Below are positions 1 through 9,036 of a stretch of DNA of 64,000 nt, piece after piece. The notes beneath the pieces were generated by a model. That model was not told the origin of the DNA, did no database searches, and was given only the letters and a program-made list of their open reading frames with translations. Source of the stretch: Arthrobacter globiformis NBRC 12137 (GTDB lineage Bacteria; Actinomycetota; Actinomycetes; Actinomycetales; Micrococcaceae); contig NZ_BAEG01000083.1 of the NCBI RefSeq assembly GCF_000238915.1, forward strand, positions 154,027 to 218,026. Direction: 5' to 3'. Made by a program: the position numbers and the translations under genes. Every line of letters starts with the position of its first letter. Position 1 is the first letter of the stretch.

Positions 1-39
1 GCTTTAAGCTCCAGGAACCCTCCCGGCGCTGGTGGGTTT

Positions 40-82
40 ACAGATAATGCCCCCTCGAAGGCCTCGAGAGGGCATTATCTGT
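40..82 (-). terminator. Palindromic hairpin downstream of the MFS gene
   Basis: Arms 40-58 and 64-82 pair at 18 of 19 positions around a five-base loop. The hairpin starts 26 bases past the MFS stop codon, so it can end the iol operon transcript, although no strong T-run follows. Its GATAATG/CATTATC ends match the palindromes at 2461-2525 and 43411-43457, so it also belongs to a dispersed repeat family. Nothing else is seen in bases 1-107. Confidence 0.6.
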
Positions 83-107
83 ACAACAACTCCGGCGCGG
101 GGCGGGC

Positions 108-1550
108 TTAGCGGACCGGGGATCCCGCTTCGGCAGGGGCCTTTGCTTCGGTAACGACACCGGCCTGGTGCTTGAAGTAATGCTCCACGTCCTCAAGGCT
201 CTTGTCCTTGGTCTCCGGGACGTACTTTGCGGCGAACAGAATCGCCCCGACACCCAGGACGGCGAATACGAAGAACGTGTTGGAGATGCCGATGGCCGCG
301 AGCAGCTGCGGAAAGCCGAAGCCGATCAGGAAGTTCACGATCCAAAGCACGAACGCCGATGCGCCCATGCCCAGGCCGCGTAGTTTCAAGGGAAAGATCT
401 CTGAGAGCATGAGCCAGGTGACCGGTGAAATGGCCCCCTGCTGGAAGGCGAGGAACGTGACGGTCAGCGCCAGGATCACGTAGCCGCGGCCGGTGCCCTC
501 GGGCAGGACCAGCGAGAACAGGCCGATCAGCAGCAGCGCCGAGGTGGTTCCGATCTGGCCGGTGATGAGCATCCGCCGGCGACCCACCTTGCCGAGGAGC
601 CAGATTCCCGCGAACGTGGCCAGCACGGAGATGACACCGTTGGCAATGTTGGCGCTCAGTGCCGCTTCCCGGCCGAAGCCGGCATCCGCGAGGATCTGCG
701 TGCCGTAGTACATGATCGAGTTCACGCCGGTGATTTGCTGGATCACCGCCAGGCCGACGCCGACGAAGAAGATCCGCCGCAGCCAGGGCACCTGCAGGTC
801 CTTCCAGGACCCCATCTTGGACTTGTAGTCCTCCACGGCCATGGCCTTGACTTCTTCAAATTCTGCCGTGGCCTCGGCCTTGGAGCGGATGCGCTGAAGC
901 ACGCCGAGCGCCTCTCCGAAGCTGCCCATGGAGGCAAGCCAGCGGGGGCTTTCGGGCATGAAGGCCATGCCGATCCACAGGGCGACGGCCGGCAGTGTGG
1001 CGATCACCAGCATCCAGCGCCAGATGCCCCCGGCCTCGCCGAAGGTGTTGCCGAGGTAGGCGTTGAAGATGAAGGCGAGCAGCTGGCCGGTGACGATCAT
1101 GAGCTCGTTCTGCGTCACGATCCGTCCGCGCCGGGCCGACGGCGACACCTCCGCGAGGTACACCGGCACCGTCACGGACGCGCCACCCACGGCCAGGCCC
1201 AGGATGAACCGGGCCGCCACCATGAACTCGGTGCTGGGGGCCAGCGTGCAGGACAGCGTGCCGACCAGGAAGATCACGGCCAGGACCATGATCATCTTGC
1301 GGCGGCCGTTCCGGTCCGCCAGCCGGCCGCCGAACAGGGCACCGAAGGCGGCACCGAACAGCAGCGACGACGTCACCATGCCCTCGGCCAGCGGGGTCAG
1401 GCCCAGGTCCTCCTGCATGTAGGGCAGGGCACCGTTGATGACGCCCGTGTCGTAGCCGAAGAGCAGGCCGCCGAAGGTGGAGATGATGGTGACGGTGCGC
1501 AGCGCCCTGTTGTGTTTTAAGTCAGCCTTCCCAGAAGGCGCCGCCGTCAT
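108..1550 (-). CDS. MFS sugar porter, probable inositol uptake
   Basis: A 480-residue, 12-helix transporter of the MFS sugar-porter family. It has the family signatures: GGRLADRNGRRK at residues 74-85 between helices 2 and 3, PESPRWL at 199-205 after helix 6, QQITGVN at the start of helix 7 and a PETK motif after helix 12. It is the last gene of the inositol operon and overlaps the preceding isomerase gene by four bases (ATGA at 1547-1550), so the two are translationally coupled. The family includes proton-coupled myo-inositol carriers such as IolT. The substrate here is inferred from context; another sugar is possible. Confidence 0.88.
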   Translation of the reverse strand: MTAAPSGKADLKHNRALRTVTIISTFGGLLFGYDTGVINGALPYMQEDLGLTPLAEGMVTSSLLFGAAFGALFGGRLADRNGRRKMIMVLAVIFLVGTLSCTLAPSTEFMVAARFILGLAVGGASVTVPVYLAEVSPSARRGRIVTQNELMIVTGQLLAFIFNAYLGNTFGEAGGIWRWMLVIATLPAVALWIGMAFMPESPRWLASMGSFGEALGVLQRIRSKAEATAEFEEVKAMAVEDYKSKMGSWKDLQVPWLRRIFFVGVGLAVIQQITGVNSIMYYGTQILADAGFGREAALSANIANGVISVLATFAGIWLLGKVGRRRMLITGQIGTTSALLLIGLFSLVLPEGTGRGYVILALTVTFLAFQQGAISPVTWLMLSEIFPLKLRGLGMGASAFVLWIVNFLIGFGFPQLLAAIGISNTFFVFAVLGVGAILFAAKYVPETKDKSLEDVEHYFKHQAGVVTEAKAPAEAGSPVR

Positions 1551-2431
1551 ACGCTGACCTTCTGCACGTACTGCTTCATGGTGTCCAGCTGGAAGCGGGA
1601 AACCTCCTCGGCGTTCTCGTTTTCGGCGAACACGCTGGACACCATCACGGTGTCGTCCCGGTCCAGGAACCCGATTTCCTTCAGGCCGCCGAAGAACTCA
1701 TCCCAGTTCACGTCGCCGTCGCCGATCTTCAGGTGCTGGTGCACGCGGACGGCGTTGCCCGGCGGGTTGGTGATGTAGCGCAGTCCGTGCGAGGCGTGGT
1801 GGTCCATGGTGTCGGCGACGTGGACCAGGCGGAGCCTATCCCCCGCCGCGCGCATGATGTCCAGCGGCGAGTTCTTCATGTGGAAGCTGTGGGAGGCCAC
1901 GTAGACCATGCCGACGTTCTTCGAGTTCAGTCCGCGGATGACGCGGATCGCGGCGAGGCCTTCTTCCACGAAGTCGTCCGGGTGCGGGTCGATGAGCAGG
2001 TCGATGCCTTCGCGCTCGATGATGGGGAGCAGTTCCTCCATGGAGCGGTAGAACGCGCGCTCGGATTCCTCGGCCAGTTCCGGCCGGCCGCTGAACTCGG
2101 TGTTCATGGTGCTGACGCCCAGGTCAACGGCGATCTGGATGGCGCGCTTCCAGTAGCGCACGGCTGCCTCACGGGCGTCCTCATCCGGGCCGGACCAGCG
2201 GAGCACCGGCAGGATGGACGCGATTTCGATTCCGGCGTCGGTGCACGCCTTCTTCAGCTGGCCCACCAGGTCGTCGTCGGCCTTGGGGTGGTTGTAGAAG
2301 GGGATGAAATCCGGATGCGGCGTCATCTGCATGTACTTGTAGCCGAGGTCCGCCACCACCTTGGGGAACTCCAGCAGGCTGTGGCTGTGGTGGAAGGGGG
2401 TGGGATCGAGGGCGATTTTCACGGGGAACAC
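1547..2431 (-). CDS. Sugar phosphate isomerase/epimerase-type TIM barrel
   Basis: A 294-residue protein of the AP-endonuclease-2 / xylose-isomerase-like TIM-barrel family. Likely metal-binding stretches are NTEFSGRPE near residue 110, IDPHPDD near 150, SHSFHMKN near 180 and VHVADTMDHH near 205. Paralogues in this fold include IolE, IolI and IolH. In corynebacterial iol clusters an IolH-type gene follows iolG, as here, so an inosose isomerase or IolH-like role is the best guess. It lies between iolG and the MFS gene and overlaps the latter. The exact reaction cannot be read from the sequence. Confidence 0.75.
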   Translation of the reverse strand: MFPVKIALDPTPFHHSHSLLEFPKVVADLGYKYMQMTPHPDFIPFYNHPKADDDLVGQLKKACTDAGIEIASILPVLRWSGPDEDAREAAVRYWKRAIQIAVDLGVSTMNTEFSGRPELAEESERAFYRSMEELLPIIEREGIDLLIDPHPDDFVEEGLAAIRVIRGLNSKNVGMVYVASHSFHMKNSPLDIMRAAGDRLRLVHVADTMDHHASHGLRYITNPPGNAVRVHQHLKIGDGDVNWDEFFGGLKEIGFLDRDDTVMVSSVFAENENAEEVSRFQLDTMKQYVQKVSV

Positions 2432-2460
2432 TCCATTGTGGAAAGAGTCGGGTAACGAAC

Positions 2461-2525
2461 GGAGTTTTCGTCCGGATAATGCAACCTTGCGGGCCTCGAA
2501 GGCGCATTATCCGGACAAAAACTCC
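2461..2525. repeat. Intergenic palindrome between iolG and the isomerase gene
   Basis: Arms 2461-2482 and 2504-2525 are inverted repeats matching at 21 of 22 positions, separated by 21 bases. The GTCCGGATAATGC core recurs, with small changes, in the hairpin at 40-82 and in the element at 43411-43457. It sits inside the iol operon, where it may work as a partial terminator or mRNA stabiliser that sets the level of the two distal genes. Confidence 0.7.
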
Positions 2526-2536
2526 TAGGGCGGGGC

Positions 2537-3550
2537 CTAGCTGTAGAGGGCCGGCTTGGCGTTCAGCTTCACGGCCACCTTCTCGCCGTTCTTCTGCGCC
2601 TCCACGCCGGCCTCGCAGCATGCCGCCGTGGCGTAGCCGTCCCAGGCGCTCGGTCCGCCGATTTCACCGCGGAGCGCGGCGTCAACCCAGGCCTGGATTT
2701 CGACGTCGTACGCGGCGCCGAAGCGCTCTTCGAAGCCGGGGGTGACCTTGCCGCCCCAGCGGCCGTTGCTGCGGACGTACGGGCCGCTGTCACCGCCGAT
2801 GCTGACGATGCCGTCCTCGAAGGAAGCCTGGGTGGCCACTTCGTAGCCGAACTTCGCGTTCACATAGATTTCGACGTCGGCCAGGACACCGGACTCGGTT
2901 TCGATCAGGACATGCTGGGGGTCGTGCTGGCCGGCCGGGGCGTTCTTCGTGGCCTTGCCGAGGCGGACCTGGACGGAGGTGATCTCTTCGCCGGTGAAGA
3001 ACCGGATGGCATCGAATTCGTGGACCACGGAGTCGTTGATGAGCATCTCGTTGGTGAAGCCCGCCGGGGTGGTGGGGTTGCGGTGCTGGTGGTGCAGCAT
3101 CAGGAGCTCGCCGAGTTCGCCGTCGCGGATGACCTGGCCCAGGGCGGAGTATTCGGCGTCGAAGCGCCGCATGAAACCTACCTGGATGCGCTTGCGGCCC
3201 AGCTTCTCCTCCGCCTGGACGATCTTCCAGGACGACTCGGCATCCGGCGTCAGCGGCTTCTCGCACAGGATGGGAATGTCCTTGGCAATAGCCTTGAGCA
3301 GGATCTCCTCGTGCAGGAAGCCGGGCGTGGCGATGAGGACGGCATTGACGTCGCCGTTGTTCAGCGCCTCTTCGGCGTCGGCCAGGGCAACGGCCCCGGG
3401 GATGCCCTCGATCGCGGCCTGGGCGCGGGCGAGGTCAACGTCGACGACGGCGGCTACTTCAGCGCCGTGGATGCGCTTGCTGAGGCGCTGGATGTGGTCC
3501 GCGCCCATGCGGCCGGCGCCGATAACGGCGACGCGAAGGGTTTCAGTCAT
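2537..3550 (-). CDS. iolG: Inositol 2-dehydrogenase family oxidoreductase
   Basis: A 337-residue Gfo/Idh/MocA oxidoreductase expected to oxidise myo-inositol to scyllo-inosose with NAD. The N-terminal Rossmann fold carries GAGRMG at residues 11-16. The EKP motif with the catalytic lysine is at 97-99, and the conserved NDSVVHEFD stretch with the catalytic histidine (about residue 177) is at 172-180. Length and motifs fit IolG. It follows iolE after 36 bases in the same operon. Members of this family also oxidise other cyclitols and sugars, so the exact substrate is inferred from the flanking iolE, iolD and iolC. Confidence 0.88.
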   Translation of the reverse strand: MTETLRVAVIGAGRMGADHIQRLSKRIHGAEVAAVVDVDLARAQAAIEGIPGAVALADAEEALNNGDVNAVLIATPGFLHEEILLKAIAKDIPILCEKPLTPDAESSWKIVQAEEKLGRKRIQVGFMRRFDAEYSALGQVIRDGELGELLMLHHQHRNPTTPAGFTNEMLINDSVVHEFDAIRFFTGEEITSVQVRLGKATKNAPAGQHDPQHVLIETESGVLADVEIYVNAKFGYEVATQASFEDGIVSIGGDSGPYVRSNGRWGGKVTPGFEERFGAAYDVEIQAWVDAALRGEIGGPSAWDGYATAACCEAGVEAQKNGEKVAVKLNAKPALYS

Positions 3551-3586
3551 TGTTCTTTCCTTAGGTTTGAATTGCCGGGGCGGAGG

Positions 3587-4498
3587 TCAGCTGACCGCAG
3601 TGCGGGAGCCGCAGGACAGCAGGTAGTTGCGGGTGCGCTTGGCGATGGGCATCGGAACGTCGAATGCCACCGGGTACATGTCCTGCTCCACGATGCCGAA
3701 GATCGGCCGGTCCAGGGCCTCCACTGCTTCGATGACCGCGCGCAGGTCCGGCAGGCCGTTGGGCGGTTCGGTCATGACGCCGGCCAGGTTTGCCGCTGCC
3801 CAGGTCATGTTTTCCTCGTTGACCTTCTTGAGGACGTCCGGGTTGATCTGCTTCAGGTGCAGGTACCCGATCCGGTCCGGGTAATTCTTGATGAGCTCCA
3901 GGCTGGAGGCGCCGCAGTATTCCGCGTGGCCGGTGTCCAGGCAGAGGTTGAGGTACTCCGGATCCGTGGCTCCAAGGAGCGTCTCAATGTCATCCTGGGC
4001 TCCGACGTGGGAATCAGCGTGCGAGTGGAACTGCTGCTTCAGGCCGAAGTCCTCCAGCAGGGTCTTGCCCAGCCGGTTGTGGCCGGCGAACAGGTCGCTC
4101 CAGGCCTTTTCCGTGAGCTGGCCGCTTTCGACGGCCTCACCGGTGACATCGTCGCGCCACATGGCGGGGATGACCACGATGTGCTCGCCGCCCATGGCTG
4201 CTGTCAGTTCGGCGACCTTGCGGGCCGGCTCCCAGGCCGTCTCCCACTGGTCCAGGCCGCGGTGGAACGCGGTGAAGACCGTTCCCGCGCAGACCTTCAG
4301 ATCACGCTGCTTGAGCTCCTCGGCGAGGCGGGTGGGGTCGTTGGGCAGGTAGCCGTAGGGGCCGAGCTCGATCCACTTGTAGCCGGATTCGGCTACCTCG
4401 TCCAGGAAGCGCTCCCACGGGGTCTGCTTGGGGTCATCCGCAAACCACACACCCCAGGAGTCGGGCGCGGTGCCGATGATCAGCTTGTTCTCAGTCAT
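3587..4498 (-). CDS. iolE: Probable inosose dehydratase
   Basis: A 303-residue TIM-barrel protein that parallels IolE, the metal-dependent enzyme dehydrating scyllo-inosose to the trihydroxycyclohexane-dione. The metal-ligand stretches are in the expected order: IELGPYGY near residue 43, QFHSHADSH near 155, CLDTGHAEY near 185 and a final GIVEQDMYP near 270. It lies between iolA and iolG, as in other iol clusters. The N-terminal TAPDSWGVWF differs from the B. subtilis IolE start, so a related isomerase of the same fold is the main alternative. Confidence 0.75.
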   Translation of the reverse strand: MTENKLIIGTAPDSWGVWFADDPKQTPWERFLDEVAESGYKWIELGPYGYLPNDPTRLAEELKQRDLKVCAGTVFTAFHRGLDQWETAWEPARKVAELTAAMGGEHIVVIPAMWRDDVTGEAVESGQLTEKAWSDLFAGHNRLGKTLLEDFGLKQQFHSHADSHVGAQDDIETLLGATDPEYLNLCLDTGHAEYCGASSLELIKNYPDRIGYLHLKQINPDVLKKVNEENMTWAAANLAGVMTEPPNGLPDLRAVIEAVEALDRPIFGIVEQDMYPVAFDVPMPIAKRTRNYLLSCGSRTAVS

Positions 4499-4515
4499 TG
4501 CTCAATCCTTCCGGT

Positions 4516-4553
4516 TTCGACGGGCTCAACCACCGGTGGTTGAGCCCGTCGAA
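4516..4553. repeat. Perfect 38-base palindrome in the iolA-iolE gap
   Basis: Positions 4516-4534 and 4535-4553 are perfect reverse complements with no central spacer. Each half contains TCGACGGGCTCAACCACC. It lies in the 69-base gap between iolA and iolE. A related half-sequence (CTCGACAGGCTCGA) is seen near 12841 beside sucC. It looks like a REP-type intergenic palindrome that may modulate the operon transcript. Confidence 0.75.
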
Positions 4554-4567
4554 CCGATGGTGCCGGG

Positions 4568-6079
4568 TTAGTTGGACGGGAAGTTGTAGGAGGCGCCGGA
4601 GGCGTGGGTGGGTTCGGGCCAGCGGGAGGTGATGACTTTCCCGCGGGTGTAGAAGGAGACGCCTTCGGGGCCGTAGATGTGCTTGTCGCCGAAAAGCGAG
4701 GCTTTCCAGCCACCGAAGGAGTGGTAGGCCACCGGGACCGGGAGCGGGACGTTGATGCCGATCATGCCGACGGTGACGGCGCGCTGGAACTTGCGGGCTG
4801 CGGCGCCGGAGGAGGTGAAGATCGCGGTGCCGTTGCCGTAGGGGTTGGAGTTGATCAGCTTGATGCCGTCCTCGAGGGTATCGACGCGGACGACGACGAG
4901 GACGGGTCCGAAGATCTCCTCCTGGTAGGCGGTCATTTCGGTCTTGACGTGGTCGATCACCGTGGGTCCGACCCAGAAGCCTTCCTCGTGGCCGGGAACG
5001 ACGAGGTCGCGGCCGTCCACGACCATCGCGGCACCGGCTGCTTCGGCTTCGGTGACGATCTTCACGATCCGTTCCTTGGAGGCGGGGGTAATGACCGGGC
5101 CCATTTCGGCGCCGGGGACGGTGCCGTTGTTGACCTTGACGGCGACGGCGCGCTCTTCGACCTTCTTGACCAGCAGGTCCGCGGCGTCGCCGACGGCGAC
5201 GGCGACGGAGATGGCCATGCAGCGCTCACCGGCGGAGCCGAACGCGGCGGCGGCGAGGTGGTCCGCGGCGTTGTCCAGGTCGGCGTCGGGCAGGATGATT
5301 GCGTGGTTCTTCGCCCCGCCCAAAGCCTGGACGCGCTTGCCGTGGGCGGTGGCGGTCTCGTGGACGTACTTGGCGATCGGGGTGGAGCCGACGAAGGAGA
5401 TGCCGTCCACGTCCGGGTGGGTCAGCAGCCCGTCAACGGTTTCCTTGTCGCCGTGCAGGACCTGGAACACGCCATCGGGCAGGCCGGCGTCCTTCCAGAG
5501 CTTGGCCAGCAGCAGGGACGCGGAGGGGTCGCGTTCGGAGGGCTTGAGGATGAACGCGTTGCCGGTGGCGATCGCCATCGGGGCCATCCACAGCGGCACC
5601 ATGACCGGGAAGTTGAACGGGGTGATGCCGGCGACGACGCCGAGGGGCTCGCGGAAGGAGAAGACGTCGATGCCGGTGGAGACCTGGTCGGAGTAGTCGC
5701 CCTTGAGCAGGGACGGGATGCCGCAGGCGAACTCGATGACCTCCAGGCCGCGTCCGATCTCACCCTTGGCGTCGGAGAGGACCTTGCCGTGCTCGGCGGT
5801 AATCAGCTCGGCCAGCTCATCGATGTGCTCGGCGACGAGCTCACGGAACTTGAACAGCACGGCGGTGCGCTTGGCCAGGGAGATGTCGCCCCAGGAGTCG
5901 GCAGCGGCGCGGGCGGCGGCGACGGTGTTGTCCAGGTCGGCGCGGTTGGCCAGGCGCAGCTCGGCGGTGACCTGGCCGGTGGCCGGGTTGTAGACGGGCT
6001 GGGTGCGGTCGCCTTCGCCGGCGGACTCGGCACCGTTGATGAAGTGGTTGATGGTGGTGGTGACGGTCGTCGTTGACAT
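4568..6079 (-). CDS. iolA: Methylmalonate-semialdehyde dehydrogenase (acylating)
   Basis: A 503-residue CoA-dependent aldehyde dehydrogenase of the MmsA/IolA family. It converts malonic or methylmalonic semialdehyde to acetyl-CoA or propionyl-CoA, the last step of inositol breakdown. Residues 151-165 carry the ITPFNFP cofactor loop. The catalytic cysteine is at about residue 287 in GSAGERCMA. QALGGAKNH (251-259) replaces the usual glutamate motif, which is characteristic of this CoA-acylating group. The start at 6079 follows an AAGGAAG ribosome-binding site. The frame stays open further upstream, but only by overlapping iolD out of frame. The gene is 53 bases from iolD. Confidence 0.93.
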   Translation of the reverse strand: MSTTTVTTTINHFINGAESAGEGDRTQPVYNPATGQVTAELRLANRADLDNTVAAARAAADSWGDISLAKRTAVLFKFRELVAEHIDELAELITAEHGKVLSDAKGEIGRGLEVIEFACGIPSLLKGDYSDQVSTGIDVFSFREPLGVVAGITPFNFPVMVPLWMAPMAIATGNAFILKPSERDPSASLLLAKLWKDAGLPDGVFQVLHGDKETVDGLLTHPDVDGISFVGSTPIAKYVHETATAHGKRVQALGGAKNHAIILPDADLDNAADHLAAAAFGSAGERCMAISVAVAVGDAADLLVKKVEERAVAVKVNNGTVPGAEMGPVITPASKERIVKIVTEAEAAGAAMVVDGRDLVVPGHEEGFWVGPTVIDHVKTEMTAYQEEIFGPVLVVVRVDTLEDGIKLINSNPYGNGTAIFTSSGAAARKFQRAVTVGMIGINVPLPVPVAYHSFGGWKASLFGDKHIYGPEGVSFYTRGKVITSRWPEPTHASGASYNFPSN

Positions 6080-6132
6080 AGAGATGACTTCCTTGGTCTG
6101 ACTGTTCGGAAACTGAGGCTTTGGAGGGAGGG

Positions 6133-8082
6133 TTAGCCGAGCAGCTTGCGCTGGCGGTTCTTGTGGCCGGTGTAGGTCTGGTAGGCCTGCTGGGTGGATT
6201 CGAGTTCGGAAACGGCGGAGACGGGCACGTCCCACCAGGATTCGGAGCTCGGCGCGTCCAGCAGCGGGTCGGATTCGACGTGGATCACGATCGGGCCGCC
6301 GCGTTCCGGGGCGGCCTTGGCGTCGCGGATGGCCTGCTCGAGTTCGGCGATGGCCTTCTCCCCCGGCTCGATCCGGATCACCTTCACGCCCAGGGATTCG
6401 GCATTCAGGGCCAGGTCCACCGGGAGGGTTTCGCCCTCGTCGAAGCTGTGGTGCTCCTCGTCCAGGACGCGGTACTGGGTGCCGAAGCGCTGCGAGCCGA
6501 GCGATTCGGAGAGCGATCCGATGGAGGCGTAGCCGTGGTTCTGGATCAGGACCACGATCAGTTTGATCCGTTCGGCGACGGCGGTGACCAGTTCGGTGTG
6601 CATCATCAGGTAGGAGCCGTCCCCCACCATGACGACGACGTCGCGCTGGGTCCCGCCCTTGGCGGCCTCGGCCAGCGCTGCGCGCTTGACGCCCAGCCCG
6701 CCGGGGATTTCGTAGCCCATGCAGGAGTACGCGTATTCGACGTGGTAGCCGAACGGGTCGCGGACGCGCCACATCTTGTGCAGGTCACCCGGCAGGGAAC
6801 CGGCGGCACAGATGACCACGTCGGAGGCGTCCATGGCCCGGTTGGTGGCGCCGATGATCTCGTTCTGTGCCGGCAGCGGGCTGAACCGGGTGTCGAACGC
6901 CTCATCCACAGTGGCGTCCCAGCGCTGTTTCTCGGCGGCGATCTTCTGCTCCAGGTCGGCGCCCACGCGGTAGCCGCCCAGGGCCTGGTTGAGCTTGACC
7001 AATGCCTTGCGGGCGTCGGCGACGATCGGCAGCGAGGTGCCGTGCTTATACGCGTCGATCGGTGCGACGTTGATGTTGATGAACTTCAGGTCCGGGTTCT
7101 GGAACGCGGTCCGGGACGCGGTGGTGAAGTCCTCGTAGCGGGTGCCGATGCCGATGATCAGGTCCGCTTCGGCGGCAAGTGCGTTGGCCGCCGTCGTGCC
7201 CGTGGAACCGATGGCACCGAGGGAGAACTGGTGGTCCCACGGCAGGACGCCGACGCCGGCCTGCGTGTTGCCGACAGGGATGCCAGTCAGTTCGGCGAAC
7301 TTCGCGAGTTCCTCATTGGCGTAGGCGTACAGGACACCGCCGCCGGCGATGATCAGGGGATGCTTCGCGGCCCGGATCGCTTCGGCGGCGCGGCGGATGT
7401 CGTCGTCGTCCGCTTCGGGGCGGCGGATCCGCCACTCACGCTCGGCGAGGAATTCCTCGGGCACGTCGAAGGCCTCGGCCTGGACGTCCTGGGGCAGCGA
7501 GATGGTCACCGCGCCGGTCTCGGCCGGGTCGGTCAGGACCCGCAGGCCGTGGTGGAACGCGGAGAACAGCTGCTCCGGGCGGGTGACGCGGTCGAAGAAC
7601 TTGGACAGCGGCCGGAACGCGTCGTTGACCGTGAGGTCGTAGGCGTAGGGCTGTTCGAGCTGCTGCAGGACCGGGTCCGCCGCGCGGGTCGCGAAGGTGT
7701 CGGACGGCAGCAGCAGGACCGGCAGCCGGTTGGTGGTGGCCAGGGCGGCACCGGTGAGCAGGTTGGACGAGCCCGGGCCGATGGAGGTGCTGATCGCGAA
7801 GGTCTGGCGGCGGCGGGTGTGCCGGGCGTAGCCCACGGCCTGGTGCGCCTGGGCCTGTTCGTTGCGGCCCTGGTAGTACGGCATGATGCGCGGGTCCGCG
7901 GCCTGGTACTGCTTCAGGGCCTGGCCCACACCGGCCACGTTGCCGTGCCCGAAAATACCGAACATGCCCGGGATCAGCCGCTCGCGGAAATCGACCCCGC
8001 CAACGGAATCAACGGTGTACTGCTTGGAAAGGTATTCGACCACGGCCTGCGCCACGGTCATCCGGCGGGTTCCTGTTCCCAT
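6133..8082 (-). CDS. iolD: Trihydroxycyclohexane-1,2-dione acylhydrolase, ThDP enzyme
   Basis: A 649-residue thiamine-diphosphate enzyme that opens the cyclohexane ring of the inositol intermediate to give 5-deoxyglucuronate. The N-terminal pyrimidine-binding domain contains GHGNVAG near residue 45 and the SIGPGSSNL stretch near 100. The C-terminal ThDP/metal motif runs from GDGSY at about 487 to QNHG at about 517. The length matches IolD (about 640). It begins three bases after the stop of the Cgl0159-like gene, so it is tightly co-transcribed. No other ThDP family fits the context as well. Confidence 0.93.
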   Translation of the reverse strand: MGTGTRRMTVAQAVVEYLSKQYTVDSVGGVDFRERLIPGMFGIFGHGNVAGVGQALKQYQAADPRIMPYYQGRNEQAQAHQAVGYARHTRRRQTFAISTSIGPGSSNLLTGAALATTNRLPVLLLPSDTFATRAADPVLQQLEQPYAYDLTVNDAFRPLSKFFDRVTRPEQLFSAFHHGLRVLTDPAETGAVTISLPQDVQAEAFDVPEEFLAEREWRIRRPEADDDDIRRAAEAIRAAKHPLIIAGGGVLYAYANEELAKFAELTGIPVGNTQAGVGVLPWDHQFSLGAIGSTGTTAANALAAEADLIIGIGTRYEDFTTASRTAFQNPDLKFININVAPIDAYKHGTSLPIVADARKALVKLNQALGGYRVGADLEQKIAAEKQRWDATVDEAFDTRFSPLPAQNEIIGATNRAMDASDVVICAAGSLPGDLHKMWRVRDPFGYHVEYAYSCMGYEIPGGLGVKRAALAEAAKGGTQRDVVVMVGDGSYLMMHTELVTAVAERIKLIVVLIQNHGYASIGSLSESLGSQRFGTQYRVLDEEHHSFDEGETLPVDLALNAESLGVKVIRIEPGEKAIAELEQAIRDAKAAPERGGPIVIHVESDPLLDAPSSESWWDVPVSAVSELESTQQAYQTYTGHKNRQRKLLG

Positions 8083-8085
8083 CGT

Positions 8086-9036
8086 TTACTCCGATACTTC
8101 TGCGGTGTGGGCTGATGCGGTGTGGTGGAGGAGCGAAGCGGCCGCGGCGACAGCGCCGGCAACATCGCCGTCCTGCGGGTACAGCAGGGTCCGGCCGACG
8201 GTGAGTCCCTGCACGCCAGGGAGGGCGAGGGCGGCTCCCCAGGTGGCGAAAACCTCATCCTGGGTGCCCGCCGGGTCTCCGCCCAGCAGCACGGTGGGCA
8301 TGGTGGTGGCGGCCATGACGCGTTCCATCTCGGCCACAACGGGCAGCTTCATCCAGGTGTAGGCGCTGGTGGACCCCAGACCCTCGGCGATGGCAATCGA
8401 CTTGATGACGGCGTCCGGGGACAGGTCGTTGCGGACCCGGCCGTTCTCCCGAACCGACAGAAAGGGCTCCACCATGGCGATGAGCCTGCGCTCGGCCAGC
8501 GAATCGATCGCCTTCGCCGTAGCCTCCAGCAGCGAGACGGTGTCGGGGTCGCCGAGGCAAATGCGGGTCAGCATCTTGCCGCCGTCCGCGCCCAGCTCTT
8601 CCAGTGCCGAGGCGGTGTGGCCGGTGAAACGGTCGTCGAATTCGTTGACCAGGCCGGTGAGGCCGCCGCGGTTCATCGAACCGAACACGAGCTTGCCCTC
8701 CAGCGCCCCCAGGAGCAGCAGGTCGTCCATGATGTCCGGGGACGCCAGGACGCCGTCCACTGCCGGGTTGGCCAGTGCAATCTGCAGCCGGTCCAACAGC
8801 TGGCGGCGGTCGGCCATGGCCACGGGGTCGTTGCCGACGGCGAGGGCTCCGCGGGCCGGGTGGTCGGCGGCGACGATGAAGTTCTGCCGGCCGTACTTCA
8901 GGCCGGGGTGGCGGCGGCGGGCCTTGGCTGCCCGGGCCACGGCGTCCGGGTCTTCGAGCCGGATGCTACTCAGGTGCTCGTAGCGGCGGGGGTTGTCATC
9001 CACCGCGAGGGTCGCGGTGCCGGGGTTGAGGCTCAC
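8086..9036 (-). CDS. Cgl0159-type (beta/alpha)8 aldolase of the iol cluster
   Basis: A 316-residue TIM-barrel protein resembling the Cgl0159 family, which is related to DeoC and class I aldolases. Visible features are AADHPARGAL near residue 55, VDGVLASPD near 95, and a C-terminal LLGGDPAG followed by VQGLTVGRTLLYP, which looks like a phosphate-binding end of the barrel. It overlaps iolC by four bases (ATGA at 9033-9036). In actinobacteria this gene sits beside iolC. It most likely replaces IolJ and cleaves 2-deoxy-5-keto-gluconate-6-phosphate into DHAP and malonic semialdehyde. That role is inferred. Confidence 0.75.
   Translation of the reverse strand: MSLNPGTATLAVDDNPRRYEHLSSIRLEDPDAVARAAKARRRHPGLKYGRQNFIVAADHPARGALAVGNDPVAMADRRQLLDRLQIALANPAVDGVLASPDIMDDLLLLGALEGKLVFGSMNRGGLTGLVNEFDDRFTGHTASALEELGADGGKMLTRICLGDPDTVSLLEATAKAIDSLAERRLIAMVEPFLSVRENGRVRNDLSPDAVIKSIAIAEGLGSTSAYTWMKLPVVAEMERVMAATTMPTVLLGGDPAGTQDEVFATWGAALALPGVQGLTVGRTLLYPQDGDVAGAVAAAASLLHHTASAHTAEVSE

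Noticed and set aside
6080..6772. Open frame extending iolA by 231 codons at its N-terminus
   Set aside because: It runs out of frame through iolD, has Arg/Pro-rich shadow composition, and the family start MSTTTV with a ribosome-binding site lies at 6079.
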